Shown: positions 19,902-30,813 of the stretch, piece after piece | Position numbering within the stretch: the stretch's first letter is position 1 | How the letters are laid out: every line of letters starts with the position of its first letter | Source of the DNA: Chondrus crispus | Taxonomy: Eukaryota; Rhodophyta; Florideophyceae; Gigartinales; Gigartinaceae | Assembly (NCBI RefSeq): GCF_000350225.1 | Contig: NW_005179083.1 | Coordinates: 68,515 to 132,514 of the forward strand | Direction of reading: 5' to 3' | DNA: 64,000 nucleotides | Translations under genes and position numbers: made by a program | The notes under the pieces: model-generated | The model's input: only the letters and a program-made list of their open reading frames with translations | What the model was told of the DNA's origin: nothing | Databases searched by the model: none

Positions 19902-22900
19902 TTGCCGATAATATTCCCCTCGACCCCGCACGAGCGCACCGAGACTTCCGTAAGTCAGGTGCGGGAGGAGGCCACTGAGAGCCCGGCACGCCTAAAGGAA
20001 GGCACCGTGGCCGCCGTGAGCCACGTGCCTAACAAGAAGCGCTTTGAACGCGCCGGCGGCCCGACCCAAGGGGGTCCGGGGCCGCCAGAAGAAATCAAGT
20101 CGCGTACGGACGCGACTTGCCGCGAGGACGTCACCGACCGACGGACGCCCCGCGACCGAGGCAGAAGAGGACGGAAGAGAAGCCGGAACCGACGCTGGCG
20201 GCCCAAGCGGAACGACTTGGCCGAGCCGTCGTCACCGATGGTAGTCGACGGTGTCATCTGCTTGATGACATCGAAGATATACAACGTCCTCGGCTCGATC
20301 GCAACCGAGGGGAACGCGTTCAAGCCTCATACCATTGCAGTCGATACCTGCTCGGAGTATAACTTGGTGAGGAAGGCCGACCTTCCTCCCGGTTGGACGC
20401 GCTACGTCGTACACGACGCACGCCTGCCACGATTGGCAGGCGCGATAAGTAACCCGCTCAAGCTGACTGCGGTAGTGCAGCTGGCCGTCCGACTGCAGAA
20501 CACGACGTTCCGCATTCCGTTCGTGGTCGCCGAACAGCTCGCGGTGCCCGTCCTCTTGGGCACGGCGTTCATCGATGCGCACGTTGGAAGTATCGACATC
20601 GATGCGCAGAGGCTCGAGCTCCGACAAGGTGGCTCCGTCGCCATTGTCGATGGGAAGGGGGAGCCGTCTCCTCCAACCCGGCGCCACGGTCGCCAGTCAA
20701 GTCGGGCCGACGTACGCGAAGAAGCCCCACAGCCGATCCGTGTCGCCCGATGGGTCACGATCCCCGCGATGTCGCAAGCACGGATACGCGTCACTACCGT
20801 GGGGAGCGGCCTCGTTTTTTTGGAACCCAAGCCGTCACTCCAACGGCGACAGGGAGTGAGGCTCACGAACTGTGTAGCCGAGGTCTTACCGAACCAGACC
20901 TTCAACGTGATCGTGGCGAATTTTTCGCGCGAAGCGAGGCGGCTCCCGAAGCGCACCGTCGTTGGTTACGCGAAGCGCAATCCGCTGGCGATCCTGACGC
21001 CTGAGCGCCGAGTCGGGGCGGAGATCGCACACGCGCTGCATCTCACCGACTTGGACGTGCAAGCCGGGAGAGGGGGAGCTGGCCGACCAAGCTCCCCGGA
21101 AAATAAGACCGCCGAGGGAAGTCACGCCGGCCCCAGCGATCAGCCGGCGGGGTGCCCATCATCGACAGAAGGCACCGCACAAGTCACAAATAAGGATCCC
21201 AAAAATTCGCCGACGAATTGGGAAAAAGAAATGGACTTGTCATACATCGACGATGACAAGCTCCGCGCACGGGTACTCGACATGCTCCGTAAGCATTCGA
21301 GTCTGTGGAGCGGTGCGCTCGGTACGATACGAGCAACGGAGCACCGCATACCACTCGAGGCGGGGACGAAACCGATTCGTTCTATGCCGTACCGAAAGGG
21401 GCCCGCCATGCGGGAGATGGTCGCTAAAGAAGTCAACAAGATGTTGAACGCCGGAGTTATCGAACCCGCGAGCACTGAGTGGGCTTCGCCGGTGGTGCTC
21501 GTCCCGAAGAAAGACGGCTCTCTTCGGTTTTGCGTTGACTACCGACGTCTCAACGCAAAGACGGCAGCGGATTCGTATCCGCTGCCCCGGATGGACGACT
21601 GCATCGATTCGTTAGGGGATGCAGCCGTCTTCACTACGCTCGACTGCAATTCAGGCTACTGGCAAATCCCGGTCGCGCCGGAGGACCAGGATAAGACCAC
21701 ATTCACCACGCATATGGGTACGTTCCGCCATTTGCGTATGCCGTTCGGACTGAAAGGGGCGCCGGCCACCTTCCAACGTGCATTGGACATTATCTTGTCC
21801 GGCGTAAGATGGCAGATATGTCTCGTATATCTGGACGACGTCATATTTTTTTCCCGAACGCACGAGGAGCACGCCGAACACCTCGACATTGTCTTGAGCT
21901 TGTTGAGGACCGCCGGTATATCGCTCAAGCTCAAGAAGTGCAGCTTCTTCCGTCCGAAGGTGCATTACCTGGGGCACGTGATATCCCCAGGTAAGCTCAG
22001 CCTGGCCGAAACGGCGGCCGACGCCTTCAAGACGTTCACGTTCCCGAGGACGCTCACGCAGGTGCGCTCGTTCCTCGGGGCGTGCAACGTCTACCGCCGT
22101 TTCGTCAAGGGGTTTGCCAAGATAGCTTGACCGCTAACCGATATGACCCGCAAGGACGCCGACCCCGACTTCGACAATCCAACGGAGGCCCAGCTTCAAG
22201 CGTTCGAGGACCTCAAGGCAAGGATGATCGCTCCGCCGATACTTGCGCTTCCGCGGTACGGTCGGCCGTACACGATCGATACCGATGCAAGTGCGTATCA
22301 ACTCGGGTGTACGCTGCTGCAAGAACACGACGAAGCAAATGACTGGCGTCCCGTCGTATATTGGTCGTATTCGTTAAACGAAAGCGAACGCAACTACAGC
22401 GCTACGGAACGCGAGTGCTTCGCTGTAGTGTGGGCCGTCCGCACACTACGCCCGTACGTCGAGGGCACGAAGTTCACCGTCCGAACGGATCACGACGCGC
22501 TGAGGTGGCTCATGTCCCTGACCGAGAGCTCCGGAAGACTCACCCGGTGGCGGCTACGTCTGGCTGAATACGATTTCACCATTCAGTACCGCCCCGGGCG
22601 CGTGCACCAGTTCCCCGACGCCCTGTCACGCCTCGTATCACCGAGGGTCGCCGACGACCCTCGCCCGGCCGTCGAGGTGGACGACGACATCCCCACCTAC
22701 GACACGTGCACGACCGTTCGTGATGTCTCGGATGAGCTCGCGGACCACGTATGCACCGCGAGCTGCAACCACGAGGCCGACCACGTCTTCGTGACCACAA
22801 GGAACCGAACGAAATCCCGAAGGAATTTGCGCGCCCGAGCGCGCGACGAGCCGAGGAGGGACGACGAAGCCCTTGCTCTAGTAGAACCCGACGCCTTCTG

Positions 22901-24476
22901 GGCAGAGAAAGAGGAATTCGACGCCGGGGACCTCGATTGTGCCCAAGACTTCGAAGCCGATACGTCCGGTTCCCAGGTCGCCCCTCCGCAGGAAGACCTG
23001 CCGGCCCCTCTTACGATAGAGGAGATAGCCGAGGAACAACGCGTGGATGACTTCTGCCAAACGGTATTGGCACGACAGTCAGAGTCCCGGGACTCCGCGT
23101 TCTTCGAGGACCACCAAGGGGTGCTCAAACGGAGACACCCCTTCGACCCTGATATCGTACAGGTGGTGGTCCCTCGGACTCTACGCGCCCGGTTGCTGCG
23201 GCTCTGCCATAACCCGGCCATCGCTGGGCATCCGGGGCAGAACCGCATGTACTACGCGCTCCGTCGCGAGTACTACTGACCACACTTGGCCGCGGACGTC
23301 GCGTCGACCGTACGGGGTTGTCGAACCTGTGCGATGAACCGCGTCAAGCTTCGGAAACACCTAAACCGATTAAGGTTGTTTCCGGCGACGCGGCCGTTGG
23401 AGAGCCTCGCGATCGATATACTGGGGCCGCTCGCAAAGACCAAGGCAGAGAAACGATTCCTCCTGGTAATCACCGACCGCTTTACGAAGTTAACGCAGGT
23501 CGTCGCACTGCGGACGGTAACCGCCTACACCGTCGCAGTGGCGTTTTGCGAAGCGTGGGTCTTTAAGTACGGCGTCCCACGCTCGCTACTGTCGGATAAC
23601 GGACCGCAGTTCAACGCAAAGTTCTTCCAAAGCACATGCCGAGTGCTTGGAATTACGAACCTTTACACGTCAGCGTACCACCCTCAGACGAACGGCCAGG
23701 TGGAACGCTATAACCGAACGATTGCGTCGATGCTCCGCAATTACGTGAACGAGCATCAAGACGACTAGGACGTGTACGTGGGACCGTTAACGTACGCAGA
23801 TAACTCCCACGTACACCGAACCACACGAACGACCCCGTTTGAGCTCGTGCTCAGTCGGCCCCCGCCGGAGTTTTCTCTTCGACGAACCGGCGGGGACGCG
23901 CCCCCTGCCGATAAGGGAACATATCGTGCGGAGTGCCTGAAGACCCTGGACGCGACCATCCAGAAGGCCTACGGGAGCTTGCGACGCACGCAAGCCCGTT
24001 ACAAACGCGACTTCGATAAGCGCGTTCGAACGATCAACACCCGTCTCGAGCCGCGTAACTTCGTCTACCTGAACCCCACTGACGGGGGCAAGACGTCGAA
24101 CAAGCTCGCCTCGCCCGCCGTGGGGCCGTACCCCGTCCTCGCCAACGATCGTCGTACCATCACAATCGATCGTGATGGCGTCACCGAGCGGGTGTCCGCA
24201 GACCGCTGCGTGTACGCGCCCCCGCCGATGGACGTGCCACGGGTGAGCATGACGACCCCGCGTGACCTTGCCGACAAGGTCAGGGAGGGAACACATTACG
24301 CCGTGGAGAAGCTACTCAAGCATCGAGAGATGGAAGACGGAACAACGAAGTTCCTCATCAAGTGGGCGGACTACGACCAACCCACTTGGACGGCACCCAC
24401 ATCCCCGAAGAATTGGTGTCTCGATATGCGCTGCGTCTTCGAAGACGCACGGGGAGGGACCTCAACTCCGAAGTGA
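19902..24476 (+). pseudogene. Pol region of the Gypsy element with C-terminal chromodomain
   Basis: Domains in order: aspartic protease (AVDTCSEYNLV, near 20340), reverse transcriptase (FCVDYRRLNAKT near 21530, CLVYLDDVIFFS near 21820), RNase H (YTIDTDASAYQLGCTL near 22270), integrase with zinc-binding N-terminus and DDE core (ITDRFTKLTQVVALR near 23480, LLSDNGPQFNAKFF near 23600, YHPQTNGQVERYNR near 23680), and a chromodomain-like end (VEKLLKHR and LIKWADYDQPTW near 24310-24390). A chromodomain after integrase marks chromoviruses and is thought to steer integration to heterochromatin. About three breaks interrupt the region in this copy. Confidence 0.9.
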
Positions 24477-24505
24477 ACGCGGACGTTCACTCTTAAGGAG
24501 GGGGC
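24473..24505 (+). promoter_or_regulatory. Internal palindrome plus purine tract (second PPT-like site)
   Basis: GTGAACGCGGACGTTCAC at 24473-24490 is followed by a short spacer and AAGGAGGGGG. The same 18-base palindrome and a purine tract occur again at 28458-28492, immediately before the 3' LTR. This copy stands just after the end of pol. It may be an internal polypurine tract or the old element end. Confidence 0.7.
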
Positions 24506-26016
24506 CCCTCAACCGCTCCGTCGACCGGAAAATTAAACCCCCCCTTCGCGGTCGGAAAAGGCGGGGGTCTACGTAAGGACACAACGAGGGTGGCCGACCA
24601 ACTTCGGGGAAGTATGGGATGTCCAGTCGACGCACGGACAACGCAAGTCCACGCGACACGAACTGCCATCACCGATGAGAGGCGGGTCGTGAGACAGGGC
24701 GTACTGTGTCACGAACAGTAGCCCTGAGACGTCAAGTGAAAGGAGGGAGGATACGGCCTCCCAACTAACACGACGACCTACGACCGGTGCGCTATACTCG
24801 CGCTGTTGCAGTCCCGTCGTGTGCAAATATAGTATAGCGCACCGACTGCGAACAGGGAAGAACATCAAGCCGAAGTGATGCATGCTTCCCGAACGCGTGA
24901 CGCATAGGCCTCGGGCAGTCCTTACTGCCCGAGGGAGAACAACCCTCGCCGTAATCGATGAGGCGAGGAGCATCGGCAGTGCGCTGGAAAACTATAAAGC
25001 CGAAACGATGGACGTTTTCCGAACGCGCAAGGAACAAGCCTCGGGCAGTCCGTACTGCGCGAGAGGGGGGGACGACCCCTGACATAATCGGCCAGGAAAG
25101 GGCGCCGACCGAACGCGCGACTCTAAGGCCCCGGGCAGTCCGTACTGCCCGGGAGGGGACGACCTCTGAGGAGAAGGACCAGACGGGCAGCGGCCGCATG
25201 CGCTCGTTGAGTGCACGCGCATGGGCAGTGATAAGTACAAACGGGATTCGATATCCGACGCGCAAGCGAAAAGTGAGGTGTCTGCTCGTGCCTCGGAGGC
25301 TGGTATACGCACCAAACCGCCGCCGTCCCCCTGAAATATGGAAAAATTAACGGTTGGAAATGACAGTGCACGGCGGACAGCACGTGCATTACGTATGCGT
25401 ACAAGACGAGCGCGCCACTCGACCGTTAGCTGGCGTGACGTGGTGGGGCGGCATCGACATCACGGGCATTGCTGTTGAAAAGATTTTCGCGGGAAACATT
25501 TCTGGCAAGTTTTTTTGGCGTGATTCAATCAACGGATCTGATTTTTCGGCAAAAAAAAGATTTTGGCGGGAAACATTTCTGCCAATTTTTTGGGGGGGTT
25601 TGATCGAGGACGCGCGCCTCCGCGTCGTAGACGCAGCTTGCAACGTGTACGGATGTTGCTGCAAGATCCAAATGGATCGCGACCTATTTGGATTGCTGTA
25701 AGTTTGCAACGTGTACGACGCATCTCCACCCCATGCAGCAGCCGCTACGTTCGTCCGCGCCGCTGTATGGCGAACCGCAAGCCGGGCAGCCCCGAGGCCG
25801 CCCCTTTCCGCTCGCACTCGCCAAGACCCAACCGGGACGCCCGATCCTCTACCTGGGCGACTACAACACCCGCGCCAAGTCCTTCATCGACTGCGGGTGT
25901 CACGCCGCCGCCGCTCTGCTCGGAGAAAGACCTCCCGCTTGTCGAAAACGGGGACCGACCTGGCCCGTTTATTGAACTGGGAAGAGGAAGGACCGACAGC
26001 TACTACGACGGACGGG
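24506..26016. other. Spacer between pol and the antisense frame
   Basis: This non-coding spacer of the Gypsy element contains three diverged tandem units of about 115-125 bp within 24880-25170. Each unit has a CCGAACGCG box and a hairpin whose arms read CGGGCAGT and ACTGCCCG (the right arm carries one mismatch in the second unit). The rest (25170-26016) has no recognisable coding sequence. Confidence 0.65.
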
Positions 26017-28296
26017 TCAATGCCTCGCTTCCCCTCCTGGCCCCGCCGCGTCAAACCGGAGGGACGACCGGGGGTAGTAGCTGGGATGGCGCGGCACAGC
26101 GGCGCTCACGTCGGCGAGAGCGGGCATGGGGACCGTCAATTCGTGAGAACCCCTACCCACGGCCTCGCCGCTGGCCGCGAAGTCCCCGACGGACTGGGGT
26201 ATGGACTCCAGATGAGCATATGGATCCCGCGGCCCCGGACGACGACTCAGAGGAGAGGACCCGGGCGGCGTCGAGCGCGAGTTACCGGAAGACGTACGGA
26301 ACGCTCGGAGTTCGTCCCGTTCAACGCGATATCGGTCACGATCGGCGCGGACGCGCTCCAAGGTCTGGGAATAACCGCCAGACTCGGCATGAAGCGCCTC
26401 CACCTCCCGCTGCACCCGGTGGTATCGCGAGGCATACGAATCTCGCTCGTCTCCGAGACGTCGGGCCTCGTCACTCCGCGCGAGATACCAACGCGCCAAC
26501 GTTCCGAGTAACGCACCGGTGGACCAAGCACGGTCTCGAGAAGATCCTAGGGCGCGAAGTACATCGGGAACCGCCCCGAGCTCGCCCGGGGTCAGGATAT
26601 GCTCGCCGAACGAGCCCGACGAGAGCCCGCCCTCTATCGGACGGAGCGGAGGGACGGGCAATGATTCAGCAGGGGCACGAACACCCCTAGAAAGGACATC
26701 GGCGCTGAGCGGAGAGACGACACAAAAGGGGTTCGAACCCACGGAGAACGGGACCGGGGACTCGGCGTCGAGGTCCCGATAACGCTTGCGACGTGCCGAC
26801 CGGGCGGCCGAACCGACACCGCTTCGAAGCCCCGCCGACCCTTGCGAGGGGGGGATCACGACGGACCGCGCCAAGAACGCGTCCGCACGGAGGTCGTACA
26901 GGAGGAAGACGCTCCGTTCTCCCGTAGAGAAATCGGTCCACGGGCGGTGGGTATGCTCCCCTACCTCCCCGGCGCGGTGGAGGAGGTTCAGGACAGTGGC
27001 ATACGGCCACACGACATGCGTCGAGTCTCGGTCGGACGGATTCAGTGACACTTTGGGGAGCCCCGGCGTCACTCTCCCCAGGAAGTCTAGCGTCGCCGGG
27101 GGTTGGACGAACACCCGGCCATTTACCCCAAGCTCGGTGCTGACGGCGTTACACACCGACCACGCCCATTCTTGTTCACAATTGGACACGAGGCGCGGGT
27201 ATGCAGGATGAGTCTCGTCGGCGAAAGCGTACCCAAAGTATTTAAGAACGTACGGTAACAGTGGATAGACTTCCAACGACGGAAAAGAGTCCCGCACCGC
27301 CGCCGGCAGAGTGGGGAAATCGGCGGGAGATAGCCCATACTCGAAGCATGCGGAACGAAACACGCGCCCATCCTTCTCGTCGGCCCGGCGGTACGCCCAC
27401 CAGTCAAGGTGGGCCACGGCAATTGAGTGTATCCGCATGAGAGCGCTCGCCGACTTCTGAAGCGCCACCAACGGTTTAGAGAAGGCATACGGTCGGGGGC
27501 AAACGTAAAGCCCCGCGATCGTGGCAAGGACGAACTCCGGAGTGCCGTCGCCGACGGGGTGGAAAAGCGCCGAAGCCAGGCGATCAACGTACTCAACCTC
27601 GGCGATATTGTAGACGAAAGTACGGTCGCACCAAATCTCGTCGGGGACTTGGTAGCCGGCACCGGCTCCCTCCGCCATGAGCCGCACGAGGGCCGCGGAG
27701 GCCTGCTCGACGAGGTCAGTATCACTGATCTTGCGAACGCGCGCATGATCGGGACGCAAATCAGTACGTTTGAGGATTTCGGATACAGTAACACGTGTAC
27801 GGGCACGACGAGCCCACGGAAACTTCAGTCGGTCCAAGGAGAGGGGCGCGGGCTGGTCCGCGGCTACGCCGAACAACTTGGTCGCATCACACAGCGTGTC
27901 GTGACGGTCATCCCGCAAGGGTAGAACGGAGCCTCGTGACGACCCTAACGGCAATGGGCGAGACCAAGAAGGTACTACGCTGGAGCCGCCCGGGACTTCG
28001 GGTGCATCGGACGGAGGTAAGGCACGAGCGACAATGACCGGCAACTTCTCAGGATCGGCGGTGGCGTTGCTTGGGGACCCCGCGAACCGATCGAAGGCGG
28101 GAGTCCCCACTTCTGCGGAGATCGTCGTTTGATGAGATGGACGGGTCTTCTGAAAGGCACTCGGCGGCGAGGACGGGAGGGTCACGTCGGGTGAAGGCCC
28201 CGCGGACGCCGGGGGTGTCGAAGAAAGACCCTCGCCCGGCTCCGATGAGCCGGGGGGAGCCACACCCGCCTGCGGCGGAGGGCGGGGCGTGCTCAT
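26017..28296 (-). CDS. Antisense accessory open frame of the Gypsy element
   Basis: An uninterrupted minus-strand frame of 759 codons from the ATG at 28296 (GGTACCATGA); it remains open to another ATG at 28500 inside the 3' LTR, giving 827 codons. Residues 1-130 are Pro/Ser-rich and probably disordered. A globular part covers about 150-480, with Trp, Tyr and Cys-containing blocks such as AHLDWWAYRRADEKDG and VVWPYATVLNLLHRAG. A coiled coil rich in Arg and Glu lies near 615-690, and the tail is Pro/Ser-rich. No domain is recognised. Being intact while pol is broken, and having amino acid use unlike a shadow frame, argue that it is a real gene. Antisense frames between pol and the 3' LTR are known in some plant Gypsy groups (Ogre/Retand), function unknown. 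Confidence 0.65.
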   Translation of the reverse strand: MSTPRPPPQAGVAPPGSSEPGEGLSSTPPASAGPSPDVTLPSSPPSAFQKTRPSHQTTISAEVGTPAFDRFAGSPSNATADPEKLPVIVARALPPSDAPEVPGGSSVVPSWSRPLPLGSSRGSVLPLRDDRHDTLCDATKLFGVAADQPAPLSLDRLKFPWARRARTRVTVSEILKRTDLRPDHARVRKISDTDLVEQASAALVRLMAEGAGAGYQVPDEIWCDRTFVYNIAEVEYVDRLASALFHPVGDGTPEFVLATIAGLYVCPRPYAFSKPLVALQKSASALMRIHSIAVAHLDWWAYRRADEKDGRVFRSACFEYGLSPADFPTLPAAVRDSFPSLEVYPLLPYVLKYFGYAFADETHPAYPRLVSNCEQEWAWSVCNAVSTELGVNGRVFVQPPATLDFLGRVTPGLPKVSLNPSDRDSTHVVWPYATVLNLLHRAGEVGEHTHRPWTDFSTGERSVFLLYDLRADAFLARSVVIPPSQGSAGLRSGVGSAARSARRKRYRDLDAESPVPFSVGSNPFCVVSPLSADVLSRGVRAPAESLPVPPLRPIEGGLSSGSFGEHILTPGELGAVPDVLRALGSSRDRAWSTGALLGTLARWYLARSDEARRLGDERDSYASRYHRVQREVEALHAESGGYSQTLERVRADRDRYRVERDELRAFRTSSGNSRSTPPGSSPLSRRPGPRDPYAHLESIPQSVGDFAASGEAVGRGSHELTVPMPALADVSAAVPRHPSYYPRSSLRFDAAGPGGEARH

Positions 28297-28457
28297 GGTA
28301 CCAGCGGGAGGAATATACCCCGTATTAATACGAGGTCGCTGCGGACGAAGTGAGAGAGCCGCGACAGGGGACACGAGAGAAAGGGAGCGCGGCGCAGGGC
28401 AAAAGAGGCAAGGCGGACGTATCGATGAAGGGAAAGGACCCCCCCCTATTTGCGAAC

Positions 28458-28492
28458 GTGAACGCGGACGTTCACGCTTGAGGGGGGGGCTG
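28458..28492 (+). promoter_or_regulatory. Polypurine tract of the Gypsy element
   Basis: The palindrome GTGAACGCGGACGTTCAC (28458-28475) is followed by GAGGGGGGGG, which ends next to the 3' LTR at 28493. This is the expected position of the plus-strand primer. Confidence 0.8.
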
Positions 28493-29128
28493 TGTAGCAT
28501 AACCGCCGGCTACTGTACTATACATTAGATTTAGAATTAGATCTAACGCTGTAAGGTACGGACCTTACAGCGTGCGCGCGTGCATACCTTACAGCGCGCG
28601 CGCACCAACACGTGTATCCCACGTGTAGCACACGTATGCTGTCAGCCCCGACGGCTGACAGCGTTACAGTGCGGGCCGGCCCGCACTGTATACAGTAAGC
28701 CGACTACAGTACAGTCCGTACTGTACTGTAGACGGTTAATTAACTTGTACAATAAATATAGGGAGCGATCGCCGGCGGGGAGGGGAGGACAGGCAACCCT
28801 CCACAGACGGTCGACCACCCAGCTTACTCTACTCACACCGCCGTTCCGCGAGTAGTTACCACCGCGGGTAGTGGACGCGCGCGACACCGCGGCGAGCTGC
28901 GATCCGCCTCCGCCCGTCAGTACCGGATCGTCAACCGGTACTGCTCCGGGGCGTCGAGGCGTCGATCCGCTCGCCTACGCGCGCGTCCCCGCCGACCACG
29001 CTCTACCACCCGCTACCGGCCCGCTTCCGGTGGCGTTGGTTGGTTCAAGACCCTCGGTACGCCGATCCGGGGTCTTCCGCCGAACATCGCAAACACCCTT
29101 CCGCCTTGTGTGGGGTGTTTATGCGACA
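28493..29128 (+). repeat. 3' LTR of the Gypsy element
   Basis: This is the 636-bp partner of the LTR at 16537-17174, with the same ends and the same hairpins. The stem at about 28667-28688 is a perfect palindrome here, differing from the 5' copy only in its loop. Read antisense, its outer end begins ATGCTACA and supplies an in-frame ATG to the antisense frame. Confidence 0.9.
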
Positions 29129-30373
29129 CTGATCAATGCTGGCATAACAGCTCTGACCCCGAAACGAGGTGTAGCTTTGGGATCATGCCGCGTTGGATTT
29201 CTACTTCGCGCACAGGCTACCTATTTGGAAGAGGCAAGGAAGGGGTCCCAGGAGTGTATTGTTCTATATTGGACAGGTTACAACTGCCTCCGAGAGCTAA
29301 CAGCAAAATTTGCCTACATGCCTACAATTGCCATTCCCATACACCTCGGGAACCATTGGGGAATGTTATGCGTAATTTCCAATGCCGAGAAAGGCGAGGC
29401 CACAATATTCTGGGGGGACAGTTTGGGTTGGAACCCTCCGAAGGGCCTGATACCGCTTTTTCGCTCACTATTACTGCTGTTGTTTCGATGGACCTCGATT
29501 AGTATTGACGACAGAAACTACATGTCTTCCGTTCTAAAGTTCCAGAAGCAGCAAGACATGCATAGTTGTGGCTTCTATGTCATTGCGGCGTTCTCGACAT
29601 TCTGCGAGGGGTCATCCACAGGTATAGATGTACCTGGTCTGTATTCTACTTACTCCTCCGTTCTTACGGAGCGGTATAGAATGTTTTGCTTTGAGAAGTT
29701 TGTCGATGCCATTATGCAGCGCCCTGCTGAGCCCTCTGCTGTTATTCCTGCTGTCTCTAACGACATGAGGATTGAGCGAGACGGAAAAATAGAAGTTATG
29801 AATGCGTCGGTTGAAATGTACGTCATCCATTCTCGTAGGGAGCATCTACGCCGCCATGATGATCTCTGCATTGCTAGCGAAGATACCGCGTCTGTTGACG
29901 GAAGTGCGCCCCAGCGTAAAACAGAGCGGATATACAAGGCATGTACAGAATGTTTAAACCCCCGCCCAATGGTTAGATGTCTGGTTACTCCTTCTAGCAA
30001 CGACGGAAAGGTTGGGTTTGGCGACGTTATCCAGTTGGACACTGTGATACCACCACCCGAGGTACCTCCGAACTCTGAGGAAACGACCAGTGCGCTATCG
30101 GTGCCGCTCGCACAAGTCATCGAGCCTCCTGATCGGCATATATATCTAAGCAGTACAAATACTGCCGCTCCGGAGAAAGTGCTAATGGCCTCCAACTTCT
30201 TTTCGTATGTGTATATTGTGATGAAAGAGGGTCACATTCTGGGTCTTCCCTTCGTGAAGGACTACGTGAAGATGGAATGGATTATTCGCGTCCGTCTCCG
30301 ATGCCGCCGGTATAAAGGTCCGAAGAAATCTACGCCAGACTCGAAGCGGTACGAAAATGTCAAGCGAGATTGA

Positions 30374-30813
30374 TTGCGCAGTTGCGCAGGTCAGATCATG
30401 TATGGGAAATGCGGCTTCTTTCAACGCATAACCACGTGCAGGATGACGCTGTGCATGACTCAGATATCAGGAGCCGGTTGGTACGAATGAAGGACAGCCT
30501 GAGCTCCCGGTATGCTGGTATTGCCAGGGAGTTTGAGGCATTCTCCGGCCTCGTGGTGTCTGACGTAGGTGAACTGGCCGGTGGAAGGGGCAGCCCTTCC
30601 ACCAACTTAGGGAGAGGCGGGACAGATTGTCCCTGGCAATCTGAAGAAAGAGATGGACCGAACGCAATTGCCATCACACCCCGTGCTGAGAACGGAGAGG
30701 ATGAGGATTTGGTTGTGACAGTGTCGGCAAAACATCCCGGGTTGGAAGCGGAGGTGCTGCCGTGACAGGGGGAACCGAAGTCCGCAGAGGGTCAAGACGG
30801 GGTTCGAGTACAG
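30374..30813 (+). other. Spacer between protease and transposase genes, partly open in the transposase frame
   Basis: The frame of the downstream transposase is open from about 30370 to a single TGA at 30763-30765, then open again to the ATG at 30814. The stretch reads acidic and Ser-rich. It could be a lost N-terminal extension of the transposase, an exon, or plain leader. Confidence 0.4.

Larger units (their letters stand above)
16537..29128 (+). mobile_element. Gypsy-type LTR retrotransposon (chromovirus) with antisense module
   Basis: This 12.6-kb element has LTRs at 16537-17174 and 28493-29128 and the 5-bp target CTGAT duplicated at 16532-16536 and 29129-29133. The LTRs differ at about six bases and a small indel (about 99 percent identical), so the insertion is young; no calibrated age can be given. 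Order: LTR, primer-binding site, gag, pol with protease, RT, RNase H, integrase and a chromodomain-like end, a repeat-rich spacer, an antisense open frame, purine tract, LTR. The pol region is broken at about three places, so the copy is defective. It sits inside the protease gene of the Mutator-like element. Confidence 0.92.
16433..30373 (+). pseudogene. Ulp1/C48 cysteine protease gene of the Mutator-like element, split by a Gypsy insertion
   Basis: Coding sequence runs from an ATG at 16433 to 16536, is interrupted by the Gypsy element plus its 5-bp target copy, and continues at 29134-30373; the two parts are in frame and total 447 codons. The peptidase core is visible as NHWGMLCVI (catalytic His), IFWGDSLGW (Asp) and QKQQDMHSCGFYVIAAF (oxyanion Gln and catalytic Cys), the order found in Ulp1/SENP deSUMOylating proteases. 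The frame is open upstream to 16373 and reads CIACSKSCQTCGRSGC, a Cys pattern like a zinc finger, so the true start may be further upstream. Ulp1 domains are known passengers of some plant Mutator-like elements (Kaonashi type). Its role in transposition is unknown. Confidence 0.8.

Noticed and set aside
25563-26690. 375-codon plus-strand frame in the Gypsy module
   Set aside because: Arg/Pro/Ser-rich complement of the antisense gene; the minus-strand frame is much longer and more protein-like.
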